DNA of 15,642 nt, taken from contig CALYSG010000026.1 of assembly GCA_945485605.1 (NCBI GenBank), positions 1-15,642 on the forward strand. Reading direction: 5' to 3'. Under the pieces are notes generated by a model. It ran no database searches, was not told the origin of the DNA, and saw only the letters and a list, made by a program, of their open reading frames with translations. Source of the stretch: an uncultured Clostridia bacterium. Its GTDB lineage: Bacteria > Bacillota > Clostridia > Oscillospirales > CAG-272. How positions within the stretch are numbered: the first letter of the stretch is position 1; every line of letters starts with the position of its first letter. Below, in pieces: positions 7,922-13,396 of the stretch. A program made the position numbers and the translations under genes.

Positions 7922-8385
7922 GGATCGTAGGCTGTCTTCTTATCCTTGCGGCGGGGACTGTCACCGCCTTGATCCTTCGCCGCGAGGCAACGGCAAGGCT
8001 CACACAGCTTGATGGCTTCATCTCGCTCCTGCGCTATATCCGTGCCTGCATCGCGAGCTACAATACCCCGATAGACAGGATCCTTGCCTCATGTGACGCG
8101 GAGATCCTAAAAAAGTGCGGCGTCAAGGGCGTACCGAAAGACATCGATACTCTAAGAGCATCCCTTGACCCGCGCCCCGAGGCTGAAGTCGCGTCGACCC
8201 TTTCCTCGTTTGCGTCCGAGTTCGGTACAGGGTTCAGGGATGAACAGCTTCGCAGCCTTGACTATCACATAAGCCGCCTTGAATCGCTTCGCGCACCAAT
8301 GGCGGACAGCACGGAAAAGAGGAAAAGGCTCGTCACCGCGCTCTGTCTGTCCGGGGCGGCGGCGATCGCGATTTTCCTTATATAA
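7912..8385 (+). CDS. spoIIIAB: Stage III sporulation protein AB
   Basis: 157 residues. An N-terminal hydrophobic segment (about 4-22), a soluble helical middle, and a C-terminal hydrophobic segment (about 140-157) give the two-anchor plan of SpoIIIAB, which resembles GspF-type inner-membrane platform proteins. Motifs typical of the family are the LDGFISLLRYIRACI region near 33-47 and a helix around FRDEQLRSLDYHISRLE. The ATG at 7912 lies inside the end of spoIIIAA (10-base overlap) with only a weak purine stretch upstream, so translation is probably coupled. A longer in-frame open frame beginning at 7423 merely runs through spoIIIAA and is not used. Confidence 0.93.
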   Translation: MQIRIVGCLLILAAGTVTALILRREATARLTQLDGFISLLRYIRACIASYNTPIDRILASCDAEILKKCGVKGVPKDIDTLRASLDPRPEAEVASTLSSFASEFGTGFRDEQLRSLDYHISRLESLRAPMADSTEKRKRLVTALCLSGAAAIAIFLI

Positions 8386-8406
8386 CAGAAAAAGGAAGGA
8401 AAAAAG

Positions 8407-8601
8407 ATGGATATAAGCCTGATCCTGAAGATCGCCGGCATCGGACTGCTCGTCTCGCTGTGCTCGCAGGTCCTCTCAAAGTCCGGAAAGGACGAACAGT
8501 CTGTCCTTGTCACGGTCGGCGGGATAATAGTTGTAATGCTTATGCTCGTTGGAGAGCTCGGAGAGCTCATCGAAAGCATAAGGAAGATATTCGGAATATG
8601 A
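8407..8601 (+). CDS. spoIIIAC: Stage III sporulation protein AC
   Basis: 64 residues, two membrane helices (about 5-22 and 34-52). The KIAGIGLLV start followed by a GKDEQSVLVTVGG turn matches SpoIIIAC of Bacillus (68 residues), a small membrane part of the SpoIIIA complex. The ribosome site GGAAGGA is at 8394-8400, with a good distance to the ATG. The stop overlaps the start of spoIIIAD by ATGA. Because SpoIIIAC resembles the N-terminal half of SpoIIIAD, and that half is absent from the next gene, this protein may serve for both here. Confidence 0.88.
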   Translation: MDISLILKIAGIGLLVSLCSQVLSKSGKDEQSVLVTVGGIIVVMLMLVGELGELIESIRKIFGI

Positions 8602-8825
8602 ATACCTTCACGCTTGCGGGGGACGGCGCCCTCTATATAGAAACGATGTTAAAAGGTCTCGGCGCGGCGCTCATCACGGGGCTTTGCGCCTCGGTCTGCC
8701 GCGAATGCGGTAAAGGAAGCCTTGCCGACCTTGTCGAGCTCGCCGGAAAGCTCGAGATACTTCTTCTTTGCCTTCCGCTGATACGCTCGGTGGCGAAAAC
8801 GGCGGCGGCACTTCTCAGCCTATGA
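8598..8825 (+). CDS. spoIIIAD: Stage III sporulation protein AD, C-terminal half only
   Basis: 75 residues. From about residue 12 onward (LYIETMLKGLG, then the ELAGKLEILLLCLPLIRSV segment) it matches the second half of SpoIIIAD, whose Bacillus form has about 133 residues. The first half, which is itself SpoIIIAC-like and carries two membrane helices, is missing. No frame upstream could supply it: the ATG overlaps the spoIIIAC stop (ATGA), and the same frame upstream only shadows spoIIIAC. Together spoIIIAC and this gene encode 139 residues, about one normal SpoIIIAD, so the pair may be the product of a deletion between two homologous segments, or a split SpoIIIAD with SpoIIIAC lost. The 3' end overlaps spoIIIAE by ATGA. 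Confidence 0.82.
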   Translation: MNTFTLAGDGALYIETMLKGLGAALITGLCASVCRECGKGSLADLVELAGKLEILLLCLPLIRSVAKTAAALLSL

Positions 8826-9874
8826 ACGAGGAAATCATATCCGATGTCGGATACAGAGAATTTTTCGGAGGACTGCCGGAGATCCTTCTCCGTCTGTTGC
8901 CGGAGGGCATATCAAGCTCCCCCGAGGCGGCGGCATCGGCACTGACAGACTGGAATTTTCTATTCTCCGCATTCTTCGGCGAGGCGGGCAGACAGCTCAC
9001 AGCGATCCTTCCCTCATTTTTTCTCCTGCTCGGACTTATACTGATAGCGGCACTGATAAATTCGGTAAAGTCGGCATTCGAACCGAAGACCGCGGACGTA
9101 ATCTCGGTCTGCTCGTCAGCCGTTACCGCCGCCGCCGCCGCGTCGATGCAGGTCAGGGTAATATTCACCGCCGGGAGCTATCTTGATGACCTTATGACGC
9201 TCTCAAGGGGAGCCTCACCCGTGATCGTGGCGCTATATGCCTCGGGCGGAGGTACGGCTTCGGCGACAGTCAGCGCGGGAGCCATGACAGTCTTCCTTGC
9301 CTTTGCCGAAAACGTGATAGGCGCGACGATCCTGCCGGTCTCGGGGATCCTTCTTATGCTGACTCTCGTTGCATCTGCGTCGCCCGGTCTCGGCATCAAC
9401 GGTTTTATAGGTCTCATAAGGAAGACCTACACTGGCACGGTGTCGTTCCTTATGACCCTTCTCTGCGCTATACTCGCGGGGCAGAAGATAATCGCCGCGG
9501 GAAGCGACAGTATACCTCTGCGCGCCGCAAAGTTCTTTGCCGGCTCGACGATCCCCGTCATCGGCAGGTCGGTAAGCGAGACACTTCGCACGGTTTCGGG
9601 CAGCATATCGCTGATCAGAGGCTGTTTCGGAGTGACAGGTGTAATGCTTATAATCCTTCTGATGCTTCCGACGACGCTCATGCTCATAGCCGACCGCTTC
9701 TCACTCGGATTCGCGTCGGCGTGTGCCGATCTTCTCGGCTGTCCGAACGAGGCAAAGCTCCTTGACGGCATATCGGGCGTCATCGGAAGCGTGCTCGCCG
9801 TCGTATGCGGATGCTCGCTTATGTTCATCTTTTCGCTCGCCCTGCTCTGCGTGGGCATAATGAATTTTCAGTAA
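8822..9874 (+). CDS. spoIIIAE: Stage III sporulation protein AE
   Basis: 350 residues, polytopic membrane protein of the mother-cell side of the feeding tube. After a soluble N-terminal stretch (1-60), hydrophobic helices begin near 61 (LPSFFLLLGLILIAALI), and several more follow to the C-terminus, including ALYASGGGTASATVSAGAM and a long VLAVVCGCSLMFIFSLALLCVG end. It is shorter than the Bacillus protein (about 399), the loss being at the N-terminus, where no signal peptide is seen. The ATG at 8822 overlaps the spoIIIAD stop by 4 bases and has little Shine-Dalgarno sequence, suggesting coupled translation. Five bases separate its stop from spoIIIAF. Confidence 0.92.
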   Translation: MNEEIISDVGYREFFGGLPEILLRLLPEGISSSPEAAASALTDWNFLFSAFFGEAGRQLTAILPSFFLLLGLILIAALINSVKSAFEPKTADVISVCSSAVTAAAAASMQVRVIFTAGSYLDDLMTLSRGASPVIVALYASGGGTASATVSAGAMTVFLAFAENVIGATILPVSGILLMLTLVASASPGLGINGFIGLIRKTYTGTVSFLMTLLCAILAGQKIIAAGSDSIPLRAAKFFAGSTIPVIGRSVSETLRTVSGSISLIRGCFGVTGVMLIILLMLPTTLMLIADRFSLGFASACADLLGCPNEAKLLDGISGVIGSVLAVVCGCSLMFIFSLALLCVGIMNFQ

Positions 9875-9879
9875 AAACA

Positions 9880-10362
9880 ATGAATGAGTATATTTTAACT
9901 GCACTCGGCGTTGCCTTCGCCGCCGCGGCGGTCACCGCTCTCGCACCCGAAGGCAAGGGCGGGGGACTGTCGCGGCATATAAAGCTCCTTACCTCTCTCG
10001 CCCTGCTATGTACTCTGATCTCGCCTCTTCTCAATTTCGCGGGACGTCTCTCGGAGCTCGCAAAGTCCCCGCCTTCCTTCTCTGTCGGCGTGAGCAATAG
10101 CGACGATCTGCTGAAGGAAAAGCTAAACGAGGCGGGTGCCGCAGACGTCGCAGAACTGATAAAGGACGACCTTTGCAACGGTTTTGGTATTAAAGAAAAA
10201 AACATACGTGTAGAAGTAACGACCGACAAGGACACAGAGACCTTCACGATAGTTTCCGTAAAAGTCTTTCTGTCGGGAGCTGCGGTAACCGTCAGCCCCT
10301 ACGAGGTCGAGGCGCGCGTCTCTGAGCTTACCGGGGCAAAATGCTTCTGTAACATAGGATAG
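9880..10362 (+). CDS. spoIIIAF: Stage III sporulation protein AF
   Basis: 160 residues. Two hydrophobic stretches at the N-terminus (about 5-22 and 38-52, with LLTSLALLCTLISPLL) are followed by a soluble domain (about 75-160) with VEVTTDKDTETF and VSVKVFLSG beta-strand motifs. This is the SpoIIIAF plan: membrane anchor plus a ring-building fold facing the intermembrane space. Bacillus SpoIIIAF is about 206 residues, so this is a short version. The ATG at 9880 has no clear ribosome site; it follows the spoIIIAE stop by 5 bases, pointing to reinitiation. Confidence 0.9.
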   Translation: MNEYILTALGVAFAAAAVTALAPEGKGGGLSRHIKLLTSLALLCTLISPLLNFAGRLSELAKSPPSFSVGVSNSDDLLKEKLNEAGAADVAELIKDDLCNGFGIKEKNIRVEVTTDKDTETFTIVSVKVFLSGAAVTVSPYEVEARVSELTGAKCFCNIG

Positions 10363-10378
10363 AAAGGAGGAAAAACAC

Positions 10379-10777
10379 TTGAAAGCACTTTTTAAGGAAG
10401 GCACCGGAAAAGCAAAATACCTTATCCCGTTGGCGCTTTTTTTGCTCGGGGTGATCCTCATAATTGCCGGAATGATACTCGGCGGCAACGGCGGCTCACG
10501 TTCGGTATTTTCTTCTCTGACCGGGCAGAGCCGCGAAAGCGAGCTTGAAGCAAAGATAAAGAGTCTATGCGAACAGGTCGACGGAGTTTCGGAGGTAACG
10601 GTCGCAGTAAGCCTTACCGATACCTCGGCTGAGGCTACCGCGGGAAATATCGCGGGTGTCGGCATAGTCTGCCGTGGGGGCGAAGACCCTCTGATCAGCG
10701 CACGCCTCACCTCGCTGATATCGGCGGCGTGCGGAATAAGGTCGAACAGAATCTATGTCACCGGCGCGGGAAATTAG
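10379..10777 (+). CDS. spoIIIAG: Stage III sporulation protein AG, shortened
   Basis: 132 residues against about 229 in Bacillus. One membrane helix (about 14-34) is followed by a small ring-building domain: VDGVSEVTVAVSL at one end and an AGVGIVCRGG strand, then an ISAACGIRSNRIYVTG helix-strand at the other. In Bacillus these two halves are separated by a long insertion that forms the extra beta structure of the SpoIIIAG ring; here they are joined by about 12 residues (TDTSAEATAGNI). The start is TTG at 10379, chosen because a strong AGAAAGGAGG (10361-10370) ends 8 bases before it and no ATG follows early in the frame. The gene follows spoIIIAF by 16 bases. Confidence 0.88.
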   Translation: MKALFKEGTGKAKYLIPLALFLLGVILIIAGMILGGNGGSRSVFSSLTGQSRESELEAKIKSLCEQVDGVSEVTVAVSLTDTSAEATAGNIAGVGIVCRGGEDPLISARLTSLISAACGIRSNRIYVTGAGN

Positions 10778-10786
10778 ACGCGTGCG

Positions 10787-10815
10787 GAATATTCGGGCAC
10801 TGCCGCAAATATATT
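10787..10815 (+). promoter_or_regulatory. Possible internal sigma-E promoter before spoIIIAH
   Basis: GAATATT (10787-10793) is a perfect match to the sigma-E -35. AATATATT (10808-10815), 14 bases further on, fits the -10 only loosely. It lies in the 75-base gap before spoIIIAH, which is the only real gap in the operon. Internal promoters are known in the Bacillus spoIIIA locus. A second weak candidate -10 (CATAATAC at 10828) makes assignment uncertain. Confidence 0.32.
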
Positions 10816-10852
10816 TGTATTGCAAAACATAATACGATACGGAGGAAACATT

Positions 10853-11425
10853 ATGGTTATCGAAAAGCAAAAACCCGTAAGCAAAATCAGGAAATTCTTC
10901 TCTAAGCTCGGAAAGCGCAATATCATCATAGCTCTCGCCGTTATCGCGGTCGGAGTTGCCGTTTGCGTCAACTGGGTGATCCTTGCAAACCGCAACGATG
11001 CGGGCTATCAGGGCTACAAGGTCAGCTCCGGAATGTCGAACACCTACGGAAACGTCTCAGCCGGCAAAAACGAGAGCGAGGTCTACTTTGCTTCTACCCA
11101 GACGAGCCGCACCCGCGCCCGTGACGAAGCACTCGAGGTCCTTCAGTCGGTCGTCGACGACAAGCAGGCAGACGAAGCAAGTAAAAATGCAGCCTACAAC
11201 GGGATTTCGAGAATAGCTAAGGATATGGAGAATGAGGCAAACATCGAATCTCTCATCGTCGCAAAAGGCTTTTCGCAGTGCGTCGCAGTCATAAATGACG
11301 ACAAGGCGAGCGTCGTAGTAAAGTCCGACACTGCCCTCACCCGTGCCCAGCTCTCGCAGATAAACGAGATAGTCTACACGCAGGCGGGCATCACCCCCGA
11401 AAACATCACGATCATTCAGAAGTAA
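10853..11425 (+). CDS. spoIIIAH: Stage III sporulation protein AH
   Basis: 190 residues. A short basic N-terminus, one membrane helix (about 23-45, NIIIALAVIAVGVAVCVNW), then an intermembrane-space domain. Its C-terminal part (LIVAKGFSQCVAVINDDKASVVVKS, split here at about residues 131-155, then an ITPENITIIQK end) is the YscJ/FliF-like ring-building fold that in Bacillus binds SpoIIQ of the forespore membrane. Length is slightly below the Bacillus protein (about 218). The ATG at 10853 has GGAGGAAA 7 bases upstream; an in-frame ATG at 10820 lacks a ribosome site. It is the last gene of the operon, ending at the terminator 11431-11473. SpoIIQ is not in the window. Confidence 0.93.
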   Translation: MVIEKQKPVSKIRKFFSKLGKRNIIIALAVIAVGVAVCVNWVILANRNDAGYQGYKVSSGMSNTYGNVSAGKNESEVYFASTQTSRTRARDEALEVLQSVVDDKQADEASKNAAYNGISRIAKDMENEANIESLIVAKGFSQCVAVINDDKASVVVKSDTALTRAQLSQINEIVYTQAGITPENITIIQK

Positions 11426-11430
11426 TAACC

Positions 11431-11473
11431 ATTCCGAACAAAAAGCCCCCGGTGGGGGCTTTTTGTTCGGAAT
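11431..11473. terminator. 20-bp symmetrical terminator ending the spoIIIA operon
   Basis: Perfect 20-bp inverted repeat (11431-11450 with 11454-11473, loop GGT). The core is GCCCCC/GGGGGC flanked by A5 and T5, and an outer arm pairs beyond the T run. It begins 5 bases past the spoIIIAH stop. Its symmetry would also stop transcription of the converging minus-strand gene at 11622. Confidence 0.9.
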
Positions 11474-11621
11474 AATTTATGTAAACTTCCTGTATCGGCG
11501 ACACGCGCAATTCTTTTCTCTCAATGTTTCAGCCTTGTGCGAAGGGATCTTATTAAATATGAAGTAATTTTGCAAACGAGTTGGCAAAAAAGGCCTGAAC
11601 CGCAAGTTGCGCGTGATTGCC

Positions 11622-11966
11622 TTAAATGATCTTCTCCTCCGTCTCCTCTTCCGACCTCGCATAGAGCGCGAGCGCGCGCTTCCTCATTCGGAATACCGAC
11701 CTGCGTGAGATCCCGAGCAGCTCGGCGCAGACCTCGAATGTGTTCCCGTTTATGTAATGCTGTATCAAAAGAAGCCTCTCCGGCGAAGGCGGCAGACTCA
11801 TGACCGATCGCCTTATCTCAAAAAGGTCCGCCTTGACCGCGCCCGCGTCGATCTCGGCATACTCGCCGAGGAATTCGGCGGCTTCGATTATGCTCTTCAG
11901 CTTTCTGTAACACGATAGCTTTCTGTCTGCCGCTGTCTCGGCGCTCATCCGTTCGTTCCCTGCCAT
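11622..11966 (-). CDS. Sigma-region-4-like helix-turn-helix protein
   Basis: 114 residues. The C-terminal half carries a region-4-type helix-turn-helix (about 76-98, TFEVCAELLGISRRSVFRMR) after the usual LPPSPERLLLIQHYI lead helix, as in sigma-70 region 4 and in small phage-type activators of the ArpU/DUF1492 kind. The N-terminal half is helical and charged with no recognised domain, so it is unlikely to be a full sigma factor. The ATG at 11966 has AAGGAGA 7 bases upstream, located inside the preceding gene, which it overlaps by 22 bases. LexA-like boxes at 11984-12008 lie just upstream of the start. It is probably co-transcribed with the zinc-ribbon gene and would act on DNA, perhaps activating late or damage genes; this last point is inference. 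Confidence 0.7.
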   Translation of the reverse strand: MAGNERMSAETAADRKLSCYRKLKSIIEAAEFLGEYAEIDAGAVKADLFEIRRSVMSLPPSPERLLLIQHYINGNTFEVCAELLGISRRSVFRMRKRALALYARSEEETEEKII

Positions 11967-12268
11967 TTTTTCATCTCCTTCGTCGACATTTGTCGAAACA
12001 TTTGTTCGCCTGTTTTTTCATGCCCGACGATCCGGGCGGCTCCGAGGGCAAGTATCAGTTCAGCCTTGCTTCCCTCGCGGCAGAGGCTGACAAGTCCGTC
12101 GGCATCGAGTCCCTCACAACAGTCAAGGCAGATCACCTTGCCGTCGGGAAACCGCAATGCACGCTCGTCATCTATCGGTTCTCCGCAATATGAACAACGA
12201 AGGATCTCTTCCTCCCGATACCCGGGACATGACGACGGGCATCTTCTGCGATGACATTCTTCACACAT
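11945..12268 (-). CDS. Cys-rich zinc-ribbon-like protein
   Basis: 107 residues from the ATG at 12268. Two Cys clusters could bind zinc: CEEC-x4-C-x3-C at residues 2, 5, 10 and 14, and CSYC with CLDCC at 25/28 and 47/50. The second has the CGEPI turn seen in small zinc-finger proteins carried by phages and integrated elements of gut Clostridia. A helical tail follows, with no catalytic motif. The ATG is chosen because the family often starts MCExC; a GTG at 12304 with GGGAG 10 bases upstream is a real alternative giving 119 residues. Its 3' end overlaps the HTH gene by 22 bases. The likely promoter is 12444-12472, giving a leader of about 170 bases. Function unknown. Confidence 0.62.
   Translation of the reverse strand: MCEECHRRRCPSSCPGYREEEILRCSYCGEPIDDERALRFPDGKVICLDCCEGLDADGLVSLCREGSKAELILALGAARIVGHEKTGEQMFRQMSTKEMKKWQGTNG
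11984..12008. promoter_or_regulatory. Two overlapping LexA-like boxes upstream of the HTH gene
   Basis: CGACATTTGTCG (11984-11995) has perfect CGACA/TGTCG arms, and CGAAACATTTGTTCG (11994-12008) overlaps it. Both carry the core ACATTTGT. The second contains AAAC-N4-GTTC, one base from the Firmicutes LexA box GAAC-N4-GTTC. They lie 18-42 bases before the HTH gene start, inside the zinc-ribbon gene. Binding by a repressor is inferred. Confidence 0.5.
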
Positions 12269-12346
12269 TTCTCTTCCCGGGACCGAGCTTACGGTGCTGT
12301 GCACCGAAGTTATACTCCCAATTTCCCTTTCTTTTTTGATTCATCC

Positions 12347-12375
12347 TTGACAATAAGAAACATTTGTTCTATAAT
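12347..12375 (+). promoter_or_regulatory. Sigma-A promoter reading toward the S24 repressor
   Basis: TTGACA (12347-12352), a 17-base spacer, TATAAT (12370-12375), all perfect. The spacer contains the box AGAAACATTTGTTCT. Its transcript starts near 12382 and runs through the opposing promoter at 12444-12472 before reaching the repressor gene. Confidence 0.75.
12356..12370. promoter_or_regulatory. LexA-like operator inside promoter spacer
   Basis: AGAAACATTTGTTCT has AGAA/TTCT arms and shares the 13-mer GAAACATTTGTTC exactly with the box at 11994-12008. Lying between -35 and -10, it would block RNA polymerase when bound. It is one base from GAAC-N4-GTTC in its core. Confidence 0.55.
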
Positions 12376-12443
12376 TATATTATATCGGCTTTCTATGCCG
12401 CTAATGTTCTGTTTGCCCTGCGCTTGGTTTTGATTACATTTGA

Positions 12444-12472
12444 ATTATAACGCATTTCCGAATTATTGTCAA
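12444..12472 (-). promoter_or_regulatory. Sigma-A promoter of the zinc-ribbon/HTH operon
   Basis: On the minus strand TTGACA (12467-12472), a 17-base spacer and TATAAT (12444-12449) are perfect. The start is near 12437. Transcription then crosses the plus promoter at 12347-12375, so the two are face to face and about 70 bases apart. Confidence 0.75.
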
Positions 12473-12487
12473 TATATATTTCGGAAA
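12455..12487. repeat. TTTCCGAA/TTCGGAAA inverted repeat around the minus -35
   Basis: TTTCCGAA (12455-12462) and TTCGGAAA (12480-12487) are perfect inverted copies, 25 bases centre to centre, flanking the -35 of the minus promoter. Each copy is itself a TTC-N-GAA dyad, so a dimer could bind each. A partial third copy, TCGGAAA, is at 12565-12571. Candidate operator for the S24 repressor. Confidence 0.4.
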
Positions 12488-12625
12488 AACAAAATGTTTG
12501 TCTATTACGCATATTACGGTGAGACAGCATTGTTCATATTATCCGCAGATTCAAGAGAAAACAGTCGGAAATGAAAGAATTCTGCCCGCAAAGCGGCAAA
12601 TGCGACCGGAAGGAGTTTCCCGAAT

Positions 12626-13252
12626 ATGAATTATCAGCGTTTTGAGGCTCTGTTAAAGAGTCACGGCACATCAGTTTACCGCCTTGCGAAGGCGACGGGC
12701 ATCTCAAACTCGACCTTCACCGACTGGAAAAACGGCAGGTCCACACCGAAGGCGGACAAGCTCAAGCTCATTGCCGACTATTTTTCCGTTCCCGTAGATT
12801 ACCTTATAGGCAGCGATGCCGAGCGGTCGGCAGGGCAGAAAAGCTACAAGGCGGCGGTCGCGCGGAAAATGGTCCCGATCATCGGAATTATTCGCGCGGG
12901 AAAACCCATCATCACGAACGAGACTCTTCTCGGTTACGAGCTTGCCGATATCGATGACGCCGACGACTATTTCTATCTTAAGGTCAGCGGTGACAGTATG
13001 AAGGATTGCGGAATGATCGACGGATCGCTCGTGCTCTTCCGCAAACAGCAGTACGCCGAGGACGGGGATATCGTCGCCTGTCTTGTCGCGGGCGAATGTG
13101 CCACGGTCAAGAGATTCCGACGGGTGCACCGACGGATCCTGCTCGTTCCCGAAAACCGCGACTATTCGTCAATCGAGCTGACACCCGAGGATTTCGAGTC
13201 GGGGGACGCACGAATTCTCGGCGTTGCCGTCGAGGTAAAGATCAAGCTCTGA
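12626..13252 (+). CDS. XRE-family S24 self-cleaving repressor (CI/LexA-like)
   Basis: 208 residues. The N-terminal Cro/CI helix-turn-helix spans about 4-62 (SVYRLAKATGISNSTFTDWK, then VPVDYLIG). The C-terminal S24 domain has the auto-cleavage site A91-G92 in IIRAGKPI, the nucleophile S124 in SGDSM, and the general base K162 in ATVKR, so all parts of the LexA/CI self-cleavage machinery are present. Such repressors are inactivated by RecA filaments after DNA damage. This is not canonical LexA, which has a winged helix instead of an XRE domain. The ATG at 12626 has GGAAGGAG 10 bases upstream. It is likely transcribed from 12347-12375 and is probably the regulator of the divergent zinc-ribbon/HTH pair and of itself. 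No terminator is evident after the gene. Confidence 0.9.
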   Translation: MNYQRFEALLKSHGTSVYRLAKATGISNSTFTDWKNGRSTPKADKLKLIADYFSVPVDYLIGSDAERSAGQKSYKAAVARKMVPIIGIIRAGKPIITNETLLGYELADIDDADDYFYLKVSGDSMKDCGMIDGSLVLFRKQQYAEDGDIVACLVAGECATVKRFRRVHRRILLVPENRDYSSIELTPEDFESGDARILGVAVEVKIKL

Positions 13253-13358
13253 TGACCCCAAACAAGATCAAAAGATAACTCTTTCAGTCTGCCTTTTATA
13301 CTTTTTTCGTCTGAACGACGACGACTTTGCTTTGCAAAATCAGCATCATTTCCGCAAG

Positions 13359-13385
13359 AAAGGAAGCTTTCGCTTCAGCGAAAGC
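13359..13385 (+). promoter_or_regulatory. Shine-Dalgarno and hairpin controlling the ABC-F start
   Basis: AAAGGAAG (13359-13366) is the only ribosome site near the ATG at 13397, but it is too far away in linear distance. A perfect hairpin, GCTTTCGCT/AGCGAAAGC (13366-13374 with 13377-13385), folds out the gap and leaves 11 bases to the ATG. An alternative weaker pairing, GAAAG (13358-13362) with CTTTC (13367-13371), would instead cover the ribosome site. The two folds exclude each other. Confidence 0.45.
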
Positions 13386-13396
13386 CTTGATCAAAA

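Larger units (their letters stand above)
12269..12625. other. Intergenic control region between zinc-ribbon gene and S24 repressor
   Basis: A 357-base AT-rich stretch with no credible gene. It contains two perfect promoters facing each other (12347-12375 plus, 12444-12472 minus), a LexA-like box (12356-12370), an inverted repeat around the minus -35 (12455-12487), and a further AAAC-N5-GTTT dyad at 12487-12499. The leader of the repressor gene from the plus promoter would be about 245 bases. A nine-codon frame (12406-12435) is too weak to call. Confidence 0.6.

Noticed and set aside
8460..8597. Upstream extension of spoIIIAD that might supply the missing N-terminal half
   Set aside because: The translated stretch is rich in charged residues without membrane helices and is only a shadow of spoIIIAC.
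11502..11615. Distant inverted repeat CACGCGCAA / TTGCGCGTG in the convergent gap
   Set aside because: Nine bp separated by about 96 bases with no T run or other structure; may be chance.
11477..11662. Arg-rich 61-residue minus-strand frame
   Set aside because: It begins inside the HTH gene in another frame and runs through the convergent gap and its low-complexity codons; no ribosome site.
12251..12433. 60-residue plus-strand frame before the S24 repressor
   Set aside because: It begins inside the zinc-ribbon gene on the other strand, lacks a ribosome site and crosses the promoter region.
11622..13252. Prophage call for the repressor region
   Set aside because: There is no integrase, terminase, structural gene or attachment-site repeat in the window; only regulatory-type genes are seen.
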